NCBI RefSeq assembly: GCF_017876405.1
Contig: NZ_JAGINW010000001.1
Span: 11,793,203 to 11,857,202 of the forward strand
Length of the DNA stretch: 64,000 bases
Direction of reading: 5' to 3'
Origin: Kibdelosporangium banguiense
Lineage (GTDB): Bacteria > Actinomycetota > Actinomycetes > Mycobacteriales > Pseudonocardiaceae
In this document: one piece after another, positions 8,620 to 18,274 of the stretch
How positions within the stretch are numbered: position 1 is the first letter of the stretch
How the letters are laid out: each line of letters begins with the position of its first letter
Translations under genes and position numbers: made by a program
The notes under the pieces: generated by a model
What the model was told of the DNA's origin: nothing
The model's input: the letters and a program-made list of their open reading frames with translations, nothing else
The model's database searches: none

Positions 8620-9915
8620 ATGAGTTCGCACACCCGCCCCCAGGCCGCAGTCGTCCTCTTAGCCGGCGCGCTGCTGTTCGCCGCTTGTCAGAGCGGTCCC
8701 ACCGAGTCGTCAGCCGGGAGCACCGGCACAGTGGACGACGGGACGACCCTGACCATGTGGACCAGGTCACCGACGGTCACCTTCAGCCAGACCCTGGTCG
8801 ACGCCTACAACGCCAGTCACAAGAACAAGGTGCAGCTGACAGCCTTCCCAGCCGACTCGTACCAGCAGAAGGTCGGCACGGCCGCGGGCGCGAAACAGTT
8901 ACCGGACATCCTCGCGGCGGACGTGGTGTACGCGCCCAACTACTCGTCCAAGGGCGTCTACCTGGACATCACCGAGCGAATAAACCAGTTGCCGTTCAAG
9001 GCCACCCTCGCACCCGCCCACATGAAGACGGCCACCCACAACGGAAAGAACTACGGGGTCCCGCACGACATCGACCTGTCCGCGGTCTTCTACAACAAGG
9101 TCCTGTTCACCCGCGCCGGCCTCGACCCGGAGAAACCACCGACCACTTTGGACGAGATGGCCACCGCAGCCAAGAAGATCCAGGCACTGGGCGGTGGCGT
9201 CAGCGGCTACTTCTTCGGCGGTGCATGCCCTGGCTGTCAGCTGTTCACCAGCTGGCCGATGATCTGGGCCTCCGGCGGCACGGTGCTCAACGAGCAGGGC
9301 ACGGCGTCCACGATCGACAACCCGACAGCGGCCAAGGTGTACTCGTTCCTGCGCCAGTTGTACGCGGACGGTGTTGTCCCTGCCACGGCGAAGAACGAGT
9401 CGGGTCCTACGTGGACACAGTCGTTCGGCGAGGGCAGGATCGGCATCCAGCCGATGGGCGCCACCGGGCTGCAGGGCATCAAGGAAGGCCCGGACCTGCA
9501 GGTCGGGGTCGCGCCGATCCCCGGTCTAACCGGCGGCAGTTCGTCGTTCGTCGGCGGGGACGTACTCGGCATCAGCTCCAACAGCCAGCACGCCGCGGCG
9601 GCGTGGGACTTCATCTCCTGGACGCTGTCGGAGCAGGCGCAGGTGGAGGTCGTGGCGAAGAGCAAGAACATCACTGTCCGGTCCGACCTGGCCGACAACA
9701 CCTACGCCAAGCAGGACCCACGGCTGGGTGTGTTCAACCGGCTCGCGGGCGAGGGCCAGACGCCGATCTCGGTCAACTTCGGCAAGACGTTCAACGACGC
9801 CAACGGTCCCTGGACCGCGACAGTGATCGACGCGGTGTTCGGCACCGGTGACGTGGCATCGGTGCTGCGGCAACACAACGCGGCCATCACCGAGTCGTTG
9901 TCCAGCGGCGGCTGA
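8620..9915 (+). CDS. ABC sugar transporter substrate-binding lipoprotein
   Basis: A 431-aa family 1 extracellular solute-binding protein. The start used is the ATG after GGGAGA (8620); an in-frame ATG at 8578 lacks a convincing ribosome site. It has a type II signal peptide with lipobox LLFAAC, so it is a membrane-anchored lipoprotein. The mature part has the usual pattern (LTMWTRSPTVTFSQTLVDAYN, GVPHDIDLSAVFYNKVLF, AAAWDFISWTLSEQAQ). It is the first gene of an operon with two permeases and a GH127 enzyme. The ATPase is not encoded here, which is common for these importers because they share an MsiK-type ATPase. Substrate is likely an arabinose-containing oligosaccharide, inferred from the GH127 gene. 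Confidence 0.93.
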   Translation: MSSHTRPQAAVVLLAGALLFAACQSGPTESSAGSTGTVDDGTTLTMWTRSPTVTFSQTLVDAYNASHKNKVQLTAFPADSYQQKVGTAAGAKQLPDILAADVVYAPNYSSKGVYLDITERINQLPFKATLAPAHMKTATHNGKNYGVPHDIDLSAVFYNKVLFTRAGLDPEKPPTTLDEMATAAKKIQALGGGVSGYFFGGACPGCQLFTSWPMIWASGGTVLNEQGTASTIDNPTAAKVYSFLRQLYADGVVPATAKNESGPTWTQSFGEGRIGIQPMGATGLQGIKEGPDLQVGVAPIPGLTGGSSSFVGGDVLGISSNSQHAAAAWDFISWTLSEQAQVEVVAKSKNITVRSDLADNTYAKQDPRLGVFNRLAGEGQTPISVNFGKTFNDANGPWTATVIDAVFGTGDVASVLRQHNAAITESLSSGG

Positions 9916-9916
9916 C

Positions 9917-10843
9917 ATGGTGTCGCTGTCGCCACCCAAGCTGCCGGCGCAGGCCTCCCCTGCGCCGGCATCACGGCGGCGCAGGTCGATCAGCCGGCAT
10001 CGGCGCCACCTGGGGATGCTGTACACGGCCCCGATGGCGGTGCTGGTGGCGGTGTTGTTCGTCCTCCCGCTCGGGCTGATGCTGTGGATGTCGGTCAACC
10101 ACTGGCCGTTGCTGGGTGCGTCGGCACCCAATGGGGTGGACAACTACCAGGCTCTGCGGGATCCGTTGTTCCTCCGGGCGGTCTGGTTCACGCTGAAGTA
10201 CACGGCGGTCACCACGGTCGTGCTCGGCCTTGTGGCGTTCGGCCTGGCGCTGCTGATGCAGCAGGAACGGCCCCGCGCGGGCGTTTTCCGCACCATCTTC
10301 TTCCTGCCCAGCGCAGTCGGGCTCGCCTCCACCTGTCTGCTGTTCTACGGACTGTTCAACACCGACACGTCCCCGCTCAACGAGCTGGTTCAGCTGCTCG
10401 GCCTTGGGCACGTCGACTGGGTCGGGTCGAACACCAACGCGCTCGGCTCGACCGTCGGCATGATCACCTGGCGGTTCGCCGGGTTCTACATGCTCATCCT
10501 GATGACCGGCCTGCAAAGCATCGACCCGGTGCTGTACGAGGCCGCGCGCATCGACGGCGCCAGCCGGTGGCAGATCATGTGGCGCGTGACGCTGCCGTTG
10601 CTGCGGCCGACGCTCGCGCTGACCATGGTGCTGTCGGTGACCGGCTCACTGCTGGCGTTCGACCAGTTCTTCATCCTCACCGGCGGCAGGCACGACACCG
10701 CCACCGTAGTCATCGACATCTACCGGGAGGCGTTCCTGTCACAGGATCTGGGCCGCGCGGCCGCGGTGTCGGTGGCGACACTCGCCGTGCTGATCGTGCT
10801 GAACATCGCGCAGATGCGGTTGATTCGCCGTGATGGGCGGTAA
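9917..10843 (+). CDS. ABC sugar transporter permease (MalF-like)
   Basis: A 308-aa inner-membrane permease of the carbohydrate uptake type 1 group. The ATG directly follows the upstream stop by one base. About six membrane segments are visible (for example MLYTAPMAVLVAVLFVLPLG). The EAA loop reads EAARIDGASRWQIMWRVTLP and docks the ATPase. It pairs with the next permease, whose start overlaps its end. Transport direction and family are firm; substrate is inferred from context. Confidence 0.93.
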   Translation: MVSLSPPKLPAQASPAPASRRRRSISRHRRHLGMLYTAPMAVLVAVLFVLPLGLMLWMSVNHWPLLGASAPNGVDNYQALRDPLFLRAVWFTLKYTAVTTVVLGLVAFGLALLMQQERPRAGVFRTIFFLPSAVGLASTCLLFYGLFNTDTSPLNELVQLLGLGHVDWVGSNTNALGSTVGMITWRFAGFYMLILMTGLQSIDPVLYEAARIDGASRWQIMWRVTLPLLRPTLALTMVLSVTGSLLAFDQFFILTGGRHDTATVVIDIYREAFLSQDLGRAAAVSVATLAVLIVLNIAQMRLIRRDGR

Positions 10844-11663
10844 GGCCATGCCTCGATTGCGAACCACGGGTTTCTACGTCACCAGCAGCGCGTTGGCCGT
10901 GCTGTTCCTGCTGCCGTTGCTGTGGACGCTCTACTCGTCGGTCAGCGGACGCCAAGCCGCCAACGGGACCGAGGGCTGGGGACTGTCGAACTACGAGCGC
11001 CTCGCCGTCTTCGGCAGCGGTCTGGGTACCTACTTGCTCAACACAACGGTGGTCGCGGTCGTCGCGGTGACTGTCACCGTCGTGACGACCACACTTGGCG
11101 GATACGCCATGGCCAGGCTCGCTTTTCCCGGCCGGAACCTGCTTTTCCTGGTCACACTGGCAATTCTGATGGTCCCGTACACCACGATCCTGGTGCCGCT
11201 CTACATCCTGCTCGGCTGGATCGGCCTGCAGAACTCGCTCGTCGGCCTCGGACTGGTCCTCGCCGTGCTGCAACTGCCGTTCGGCCTGTTCATGATGCGC
11301 AACTGTTTCGAGGCACTCCCAGTCGAGTTGGAGGAGGCAGCGCTCATCGACGGCTGCACAGTCGGCGGAGCATTGCGTCACGTGCTTTTGCGAGGCGTGC
11401 TGCCCGGCATCGTCACGGTCGCGCTGTTCTCATTTCTGGCTTCGTGGAACGAGTTCGTCGCTCCCTTGATCTTCCTCACCGACGGCTCGAAGTTCACGCT
11501 CCCGGTCGCGCTGTTCAACCTGCAGTCCGGCAACCTCGGCTCGGTCGACTTCGGCGCGCTGCAGGCGGGTGTGGTCACCTCCGCACTGCCGTGCGTGGCT
11601 GTTTTCCTTGTGCTGCAGCGGTATTACGTACGTGGATTCACCTCGGGCGCCCTCAAGGGCTGA
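10830..11663 (+). CDS. ABC sugar transporter permease (MalG-like)
   Basis: A 277-aa second permease of the importer, with six membrane segments and the EAA loop EAALIDGCTVGGALRHVLL. The first start codon overlaps the previous gene; the alternative ATG at 10848 (MPRLRTTGFY) is just as plausible. The C-terminus has the MalG-type pattern (FNLQSGNLGSVDFGALQAG, RYYVRGFTSGALKG). It should form the heterodimeric channel with the MalF-like protein. Confidence 0.93.
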   Translation: MMGGKAMPRLRTTGFYVTSSALAVLFLLPLLWTLYSSVSGRQAANGTEGWGLSNYERLAVFGSGLGTYLLNTTVVAVVAVTVTVVTTTLGGYAMARLAFPGRNLLFLVTLAILMVPYTTILVPLYILLGWIGLQNSLVGLGLVLAVLQLPFGLFMMRNCFEALPVELEEAALIDGCTVGGALRHVLLRGVLPGIVTVALFSFLASWNEFVAPLIFLTDGSKFTLPVALFNLQSGNLGSVDFGALQAGVVTSALPCVAVFLVLQRYYVRGFTSGALKG

Positions 11664-11676
11664 AAGAGAGCTCCTC

Positions 11677-13563
11677 TTGACTGACCCCATTGCAGGCCCA
11701 GTCCAGCCCACGTCCTTCGCGACCGCAGCGCTGCGGCCACTTTCGCTCAACGACGCCGTCTTCGCTCCCGAAAGCTTCCTCGGCGTATGGCAGCGGCGCA
11801 ACGCCACCAGGTCATTGCCGTACTGCATCAGCCAGCTCGACGCCTCGGGTGCCCTCGACAACCTGCGCCGGGTCATCGGTGAGGCAGACGGCGACTACCA
11901 GAACATGTGGTTCGCCGACAGCGACGTCTACAAAACCCTTGAGGCCGCGGCCTGGCAGCTGGGCCGGACTCCAGACGACGCGCAACTGCTCGCCTTCGTC
12001 GACAGCACTGGGGCACTGCTGGCCAAGGCCCAGGGCGAGGACGGCTACCTCAACTCGTATCTCACCGTGGTAGCCCCGGAAAAGCGCTGGCAGAAGCTGC
12101 ACTGGAGCCACGAGTTGTACTGTGCGGGCCATCTCATCCAGGCCGCCGTCGCCGCCGCCAGGGCCGGGGTGGGCGCGGAGCTCGTCACGGTGGCCCGGCG
12201 TTTCGCGGACCTGATCGTCGAACGGTTCAGCACAGTCGACGACATCGACGGGCATCCCCAGATCGAGACGGCATTGGTGGAGCTGTACCGGGTGACCGGG
12301 CACGAGCCGTACCTCGACATGGCCAAGCGGTTCATCGACCTGCGTGGGCACGGGTTGCTTGACGGCGGCCGGTTCGGTTCGGCCTATCTGCAGGACCACG
12401 TTCCGGTACGGCAGGCAGAGACGGTCGCCGGGCACGTCGTACGCCAGCTCTACCTGCTCGCCGGCATGGTGGACGTCGCGGTCGAGTCGCACGACTCCGA
12501 TCTCCTTGAAGCCGCCAAGCGGCTGTGGGACGACGCGTTCGGTGCAAAGACGTACATCACCGGCGCTCAGGGATCGCGGCATCGCGACGAGGCATTCGGC
12601 GATACGTACGAGCTTCCTTCAGATCGGGCGTATGGCGAGACGTGTGCCGCGATCGCGAGCTTCCAGTGGAACTGGCGCATGCTGCTGGCGATGGGCGACT
12701 CGAAGTACGCCGATGAGATGGAATGCGCGCTGTACAACGTGATCGCGGGATCGACAGCCCTGGACGGGACGCATTTCTTCTACTCCAACACGCTGCACTT
12801 GCGGACCGGCCACGACGGTTCGCACGAGGACGCACCATCACAGCGCCTGCCGTGGTACTCGTGCGCGTGCTGCCCGCCGAACCTCGCCCGGTTGCTGGCT
12901 TCGCTGTCCGGTCACACAGCCACAACAGACCACAGTGGACTCCAGATTCACCTGTACACCGCAGGTGAACTGAACACCACAGTGGACGGATCTCCCGTTC
13001 ATGTCGCCATACGAACGGACTATCCCTGGGACGGTCGAGTCGAGCTGACGGTAACCACGCAGGCACCGCTCACACTGGCCCTGCGAATTCCAGGCTGGGC
13101 AGCCGACGCCCAGCTTGACGGCGAGCCTGTCGACACAAACGACGGCTATGTCCGGCTTCAGCGTGACTGGTCCGCCGGGGTCACCGTGACGCTCGACCTT
13201 CCGATGCCTGCCCGCATTGTCCGGCCGCACCCTCGGATCGACGCCGTGCGCGGCTGCGTGGCCGTGACGCGCGGACCGCTTGTCTACGCCGTGGAACAGT
13301 CCGACCTGCCGGAAGACGTTGTACTGGAGGACGTGCGGATCGGCCCAGCCGCGCCGATCACAGCCGGCAACCTGCCGGATATCCCAGTTTCCCTCATTGT
13401 CGGTGGCAGTATCGAGCAGTCCACTTCGGACGCACTGTACTCCGGCCACGCCGAGTCGCACGGCGAGCCGTCAGAACTCGTCGCCATCCCCTACTTCCTA
13501 TGGGGCAACCGGAAACCCGGCCCGATGCGAGTCTGGATCCCGGTTAGGACCGCAGGCGTCTGA
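11677..13563 (+). CDS. GH127 beta-L-arabinofuranosidase (DUF1680 family)
   Basis: A 628-aa enzyme, predicted to release L-arabinose from beta-arabinofuranosides. The start is a TTG 13 bp after the permease stop, with AGAG upstream; the open frame further upstream overlaps the permease and is rejected. In the characterised family member, a Glu and three Cys hold a zinc ion and a Cys is the nucleophile. The matching residues here are YGETC (E321, C323) and the CACCPPN block (C398, C399). No signal peptide is evident, so it should act on imported sugar in the cytoplasm. It is the last gene of the LacI-controlled operon. Its 3' end overlaps the convergent hydrolase gene by 20 bp. Confidence 0.9.
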   Translation: MTDPIAGPVQPTSFATAALRPLSLNDAVFAPESFLGVWQRRNATRSLPYCISQLDASGALDNLRRVIGEADGDYQNMWFADSDVYKTLEAAAWQLGRTPDDAQLLAFVDSTGALLAKAQGEDGYLNSYLTVVAPEKRWQKLHWSHELYCAGHLIQAAVAAARAGVGAELVTVARRFADLIVERFSTVDDIDGHPQIETALVELYRVTGHEPYLDMAKRFIDLRGHGLLDGGRFGSAYLQDHVPVRQAETVAGHVVRQLYLLAGMVDVAVESHDSDLLEAAKRLWDDAFGAKTYITGAQGSRHRDEAFGDTYELPSDRAYGETCAAIASFQWNWRMLLAMGDSKYADEMECALYNVIAGSTALDGTHFFYSNTLHLRTGHDGSHEDAPSQRLPWYSCACCPPNLARLLASLSGHTATTDHSGLQIHLYTAGELNTTVDGSPVHVAIRTDYPWDGRVELTVTTQAPLTLALRIPGWAADAQLDGEPVDTNDGYVRLQRDWSAGVTVTLDLPMPARIVRPHPRIDAVRGCVAVTRGPLVYAVEQSDLPEDVVLEDVRIGPAAPITAGNLPDIPVSLIVGGSIEQSTSDALYSGHAESHGEPSELVAIPYFLWGNRKPGPMRVWIPVRTAGV

Positions 13564-15541
13564 CAGTGGCATCCACATAACCATTGCTGTGGGCCATGTG
13601 CGTGATCGCCTGTGCGGTCAAATCGCGGTCCAGCCCTGTGGCGGAGTTGACGGTCACAACCATCTTCGTCGGACTGCGAGCGTCACTCTCACCCAAGGGA
13701 GTGAAGTCGATCAGGTCAGCCAACGACAAGGCGGAAGTCAGCCGGAACTCGATCTGCGGCGGACTGGTCCATCGCATGTGAGCCGGATTGTCGCTGGCGA
13801 TCCGTGGCAGAAGCGTGGCGGAGGTCGTGGAGGCAGCGGCGAGGAACTCGACGATCTCCCACCACGTCAGCCTCGGTGACAGCCTGCCGCTCTCAAACCT
13901 GAGCTCCGCGCACGAGACGAATGAGGACCGTGTCGTGGTGGGCAGCGAGACCATCACCTCGGCGGATACCCCGGGCTGCCCATCCGGAGTGAGGACATAA
14001 CTGAACGTGCTCAGCGTGTTGCCGTTCGGTCCGCGCTTCCAGGACATGCCGGTGCTCTGCGGAAACAGCAGGCCGACAACCCTTGTCAACTCGCTGGACG
14101 GCAACGCCTCCACGATCTCAGCACGACGTTCAGGAGTGATCTCGCATTCGTCGGCCCATGGCAACGTCGTGAGCGCCCGCACCATCGGTTGCGCCGCGAC
14201 ACCAGGCCAGATCAACGTATGAGGCGTGTGGGTCTTGATGAACGGCTTCGGCACCGGTTCCCATCGCCAGCCCTGGCTGTCCCGCTTCAGCACCCCGGAT
14301 TTCCAGGCCCCACCGGTCAAAGCGACTTGGGTGGCGTCGTTTCCAATGATCTGTCCTGGTTCGGGAAAGCCGGTCGCTTCAAACGGTGTCATGCCAGCAG
14401 CACGGCCACCCACATAACGCAACGCGGACCACACGTCCTCCGCGACAGCTGTGACGTCCTGGTCAGGCAGCGCGCACAGTACCCATCCGTCGTTCTCGAA
14501 GTCCTGCACGACACCCGGGCCTTCCCGGCGCAGCTCCGAAGTGGGGCGACCGATGCGGCCGACCTCCGCATGAATTCGCCGGAACTTGTTCGACCAGCCG
14601 GGTTCGCCGCTTCCCACCTCGAATGACGGGGCCACTTTCTCGACAGGACCGCCGTAGTGTTGGTGAATACCGCCTCCGATGGTTCTCGCCTGGAACGTTG
14701 GCCCTGTCACGTGACCACTGATGATATTGGTCACCCCACTGCGGGCAGGAATCCGCGGCTCCGGAGGCTTGCGGGGCTGATCCGCGGGTTCGGCCGTGCG
14801 CAGCTTGGTGATGAAGCGTTTGATCTGGCCGTAGACGAGTGAGTCGCGGTCTTCCGGTTTGCCGATCTCGGTGTGGTCGGCGTCCACGCCGATGGGGGTG
14901 ACCCCGGCGAGGCCTGGGTTCGCCGATGTCTCGTCGACGACCTGCAGGCCCTTGGTCTTGTGGGTCTCGAAGAAGACCAGGTTGCGGATCTTCGTCTCGT
15001 CGGCCCAGTTGCGATAACGGTCGCTCAGATGCCGCAGATACGCCGCATTGCGTTTGAGATCCTCGACGGCGTCGGTGCCTCGATACAGAATCCCCAACGC
15101 GTTGACCGCTTTGGTGAGACCTGATCCGGTATGCGGGGTGGCCAGGAAGACGATTCCCTTCGCGGCCGGCGCGAAGGCCGCGAACTCGGTGCGGCCGTCG
15201 GAAGCGTGCATGAGAATCTCTTTGACCAGCAGTCCACCCATGCTGTGGGTGACGAAACAGATCGGGCGTTCGCCGATTCCCTTGGTCTCCAGCAGGGCCA
15301 TGAGGTTGACGGCCCGGTCCTGGATGGGCATGGACTGGCCCCGCCACCCGCTCGACCAGGCGTCATAGTCGACAGTCCAGACCGCGACATCGTCGAACTC
15401 GCTCGCCAGCCACTGCGGCCAGAAGGATTCCGTCTCCTTCTTGCGCATCCAGGTCTTGTACGCGTCCCCATCCAGGCCGTGCACGAAGACGACGTCCAGC
15501 GCGGCCTTCTCCGGGCTGTGAACAGCGTAAACCTTCGACAC
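13544..15541 (-). CDS. SERAC1/PGAP1-like serine alpha/beta-hydrolase with C-terminal region of unknown function
   Basis: About 665 aa. The GTG at 15541 (VSKVYAVHS) is preferred because GGGAG lies 7 bp upstream; a GTG at 15559 would add six residues. The N-terminal ~250 residues are an alpha/beta-hydrolase, with oxyanion VFVHGLDGD, nucleophile elbow THSMGG (Ser ~100), TPHTGSG and a candidate catalytic His in DADHTEIG. A linker (about residues 280-305) carries ISGHVTGPTFQARTIGG, a motif type I recall between domains of actinobacterial NLR-like conflict proteins. The last ~350 residues are not recognised. It could be a lipase-like effector of the conflict genes at 2.1-7.4 kb, now separated by the sugar operon. 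Enzyme fold is firm, role inferred. Confidence 0.75.
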   Translation of the reverse strand: MSKVYAVHSPEKAALDVVFVHGLDGDAYKTWMRKKETESFWPQWLASEFDDVAVWTVDYDAWSSGWRGQSMPIQDRAVNLMALLETKGIGERPICFVTHSMGGLLVKEILMHASDGRTEFAAFAPAAKGIVFLATPHTGSGLTKAVNALGILYRGTDAVEDLKRNAAYLRHLSDRYRNWADETKIRNLVFFETHKTKGLQVVDETSANPGLAGVTPIGVDADHTEIGKPEDRDSLVYGQIKRFITKLRTAEPADQPRKPPEPRIPARSGVTNIISGHVTGPTFQARTIGGGIHQHYGGPVEKVAPSFEVGSGEPGWSNKFRRIHAEVGRIGRPTSELRREGPGVVQDFENDGWVLCALPDQDVTAVAEDVWSALRYVGGRAAGMTPFEATGFPEPGQIIGNDATQVALTGGAWKSGVLKRDSQGWRWEPVPKPFIKTHTPHTLIWPGVAAQPMVRALTTLPWADECEITPERRAEIVEALPSSELTRVVGLLFPQSTGMSWKRGPNGNTLSTFSYVLTPDGQPGVSAEVMVSLPTTTRSSFVSCAELRFESGRLSPRLTWWEIVEFLAAASTTSATLLPRIASDNPAHMRWTSPPQIEFRLTSALSLADLIDFTPLGESDARSPTKMVVTVNSATGLDRDLTAQAITHMAHSNGYVDATVRRLRS

Positions 15542-15610
15542 TCGCACGCTCCCGGGCACAACTCGTCCGATGGGCCTCTCGTCGAGAGGTCGTGCCCGTA
15601 AGATACGTCG

Positions 15611-17299
15611 TTACACCGGCTGAGCGCGCTCGAACACGACCTGCCCGTCGAAAACCGTGAGGTCGACCGACAGCCCTGGGATGTCGTGCGGATCGGTCGC
15701 GACCAGCTCACGGTCGAGCACGCAGAGGTCCGCGACCTTGCCGATCTCGATCGATCCCTTCCACGACTCCGCGAAGTCCTGCCGCGCGGGATTGATGGTG
15801 TACGCACGCAGCGCATCGGCCAGGCCGACACACTCATCGGGGCCACTGCACCGGCCACTGGCCTTCGATTCCCGAAGCAGCATCCCGGCGACGCCCTGAC
15901 GCCAGTCCGGCTCGGTGACCGGCGCGTCCGAACTCGCGCAAACCGAGACACCGGCCTCGAACGCGGAACGGACTGGCCATTGGTATGCCGAGCGGCCGGC
16001 GCCCACCACGGAGTCCATGAGGTCCGAGATCGTCCACTTGATACTGGGGTTCATGTTGACGCCGTAGCCGTGCATTGCCAGCTTGGCCAGGCTCTGCGGG
16101 CTGACGAAATCGCCGTGGATCACGTAATGCCGCGCGCCTGACCTGGGGTGTGTGTTGTTCGCGGTGACGAAGGCGTCGACGACCGTATCGATGGCCAGGT
16201 CGCCGGTGACGTGCACGCCGACCTGATAGCCGCGCTGGTGCGCAACGAGGATCATCTCCTGCAACTCGGAAACACGCAGTTCGGGCGTGCTGCCGTGGAC
16301 ACACAGGGAACCGTGCCCGCCTTCGGCGTACGGCTCGCTCATCCACGCCGTCCGGTTGGGCGGCACGCCGTCGCCGAAGATCTTCACGCCGATGACCCGC
16401 AACCGCCGTGGATCCACCGACGCAGGCGGCTCGAATTCCTCGAGGCCGCGCCGCAACTCCGCGACCGAGCCGCCCATGGGCGCGGGCAGTAGCAGCACAC
16501 TGACCCGGGCGGCCAACTCCTCATTAGCCACCATCTCGGTGTACGCGGTCAGGTTGTCCCCGCTGAGGCCGCCGAACAGCGTCTCCGCACCACCAGCCCC
16601 GAGACCAGGTTCGGTATAGCTGGTGATGCCGCGTGAATGCAGACTGGCGATCATGGCCTGGATCGCCTTGCGACGCTGCTCGACGGTCGGCGTGGGCAGC
16701 TGTGCCTGGACGTGCCGCTGGGCGGCCTCGCGCAGGATCCCGGTCGGCTCACCGTGCTCGTCGAGATCGATCTCCGGCGTATCTTTGTCCACATTCGACA
16801 GCTTGAGCGCCAGGGTGTTGGCCAGGAGCATGTGCGCGGAGAAGTCGTTGAGACAGACCGGGTTGTCCGGCGACACGCGATCCAGGTCGTGACGGTTCGG
16901 CAGCCGGCCGGGGTCGGCCAGGCACTCGGCGAGGTAGCCGGGATCCCAGCCGAGCCCGATGATCCACTCCCCCGGCTCAGCGGTCCTCACAGCCTCCTGC
17001 ACAACGCTGAGTATGTCCTCAATAGACTTGACAGTCGGGTACCCGACATCGAGCGCGAAGGGCGGCTTGGTCATCGCGTACGCCGCACCATGCAGATGCG
17101 AGTCGTTGATCCCGGGCAAGACGGTTCGCCCACCCAGATCGATCACGCGGGTCGACGGACCCGCCATCGACTGGATCTTGATGCTGTCACCGACCGCGAC
17201 GATCCACTGGTCCCGGATGGCGACGGCCTCAGCGACCGAGAACTCCGGATCCATGGTGAGAACCTGGCCGTTGACAAGGACAATCGAAGCCTCTGCCAC
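15611..17299 (-). CDS. YtcJ-type metal-dependent amidohydrolase
   Basis: A 562-aa cytoplasmic amidohydrolase of the YtcJ/N-substituted formamide deformylase-like group. Visible parts are the N-terminal beta domain (VLVNGQVLTMDPEF), the metal-binding NDSHLHG, GVKIFGDG, HVTGD, RHYVIHGD and SSDAPVTEPDW. It carries no signal peptide, unlike its two relatives at 27.9 and 29.8 kb. It starts 9 bp after the end of the RbsC-like permease gene and is probably the last gene of that transport operon, so its substrate may be what the importer brings in. Amide, formamide or cyclic imide substrates are typical of the family; the exact one cannot be told. Confidence 0.87.
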   Translation of the reverse strand: MAEASIVLVNGQVLTMDPEFSVAEAVAIRDQWIVAVGDSIKIQSMAGPSTRVIDLGGRTVLPGINDSHLHGAAYAMTKPPFALDVGYPTVKSIEDILSVVQEAVRTAEPGEWIIGLGWDPGYLAECLADPGRLPNRHDLDRVSPDNPVCLNDFSAHMLLANTLALKLSNVDKDTPEIDLDEHGEPTGILREAAQRHVQAQLPTPTVEQRRKAIQAMIASLHSRGITSYTEPGLGAGGAETLFGGLSGDNLTAYTEMVANEELAARVSVLLLPAPMGGSVAELRRGLEEFEPPASVDPRRLRVIGVKIFGDGVPPNRTAWMSEPYAEGGHGSLCVHGSTPELRVSELQEMILVAHQRGYQVGVHVTGDLAIDTVVDAFVTANNTHPRSGARHYVIHGDFVSPQSLAKLAMHGYGVNMNPSIKWTISDLMDSVVGAGRSAYQWPVRSAFEAGVSVCASSDAPVTEPDWRQGVAGMLLRESKASGRCSGPDECVGLADALRAYTINPARQDFAESWKGSIEIGKVADLCVLDRELVATDPHDIPGLSVDLTVFDGQVVFERAQPV

Positions 17300-17308
17300 G
17301 ACAAACTC

Positions 17309-18274
17309 CTATCTGGCATTCTTGGGGCCGAAGTACGCGAGCGCGGCACCGGCGACCAGGGCCGCTCCCTGGGTGATCTGTTGCCAGAACGTCGGCACCC
17401 CCAGCAAAGTAAGCCCGTTCTGCAGGCAGCCGAGAAACAGCACACCCAGTAGAACCCCGAGAACAGAACCGGAACCACCGCTGAGTGCGACCCCACCCAG
17501 CAACACAGCGGTAAGGACAGTCAATTCAAATCCCGCGCCGGAAGTCCCTGACACAACGCTGTCCAGCACAGACGCCTTGATCGCCCCCGCAAGCGCCGCC
17601 GCCGCACCAGTCACAACGAACAAAGCCAACGGCGTACGCCGAACATTCACGCCAGAGAGGTACGCCGCCTCCCGATTGACCCCGATCGCAAACACATGCC
17701 GCCCAGCAGGCGTAGTCGCAAGAAACACAGCCCCGGCAACAAGAACAAGCACCGCGATCACAACCGGCACAGCAACACCGGCAAACCTCGCCCCACCCAG
17801 CCAGGCGAACCCGTCACCGAAACCACTCAACGGCAACGGAAACAGCTGCTGGTCAATCCCACGCAGCGCAGTAAGCATCCCGAGCGTGACAATGAACGAG
17901 GACAACCCGAACCAGCAACACAACACCCCATTGACAAGCCCAACAGCAGCCCCAGCCGCAAGCGCACCCAGCACAGAAACCACCAACGACTGCTGCTGAG
18001 CCCCAGCCAGCCACCCGGCCACCAGCCCACCCAGCGCCAAAGTGGACCCAACAGACAGATCGATATACCCACTGATAAGCAACAACGCAAGCGGCACAGC
18101 AACAATCGCCACAGCCGCCGCATCAGTCGCAATCCCCCGCAGATTGGCCTGATCAAAGAAACTACCAGTAGTAACCTGAAACAGAACAGCCAGCAAAATC
18201 AGAACCGGAAGCAACGGATGCCGCCGCACAGCACCCAAACTGACACTCGGCAAAGTCCTGGCGGCAACAGTCAT
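17309..18274 (-). CDS. RbsC-type ABC transporter permease
   Basis: A 321-aa membrane protein with about 8-10 hydrophobic segments and the RbsC family features ISGYIDLSVGS, FIVTLGMLTALRG and GVNREAAYLSGVNV. The ATG at 18274 overlaps the ATPase stop (ATGA). It forms the channel of the importer with the ATPase and binding protein upstream. Codon use in the middle of the gene is unusual for the window: the plus strand is visibly poor in G, that is, many third positions are T or G on the coding strand. Confidence 0.92.
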   Translation of the reverse strand: MTVAARTLPSVSLGAVRRHPLLPVLILLAVLFQVTTGSFFDQANLRGIATDAAAVAIVAVPLALLLISGYIDLSVGSTLALGGLVAGWLAGAQQQSLVVSVLGALAAGAAVGLVNGVLCCWFGLSSFIVTLGMLTALRGIDQQLFPLPLSGFGDGFAWLGGARFAGVAVPVVIAVLVLVAGAVFLATTPAGRHVFAIGVNREAAYLSGVNVRRTPLALFVVTGAAAALAGAIKASVLDSVVSGTSGAGFELTVLTAVLLGGVALSGGSGSVLGVLLGVLFLGCLQNGLTLLGVPTFWQQITQGAALVAGAALAYFGPKNAR

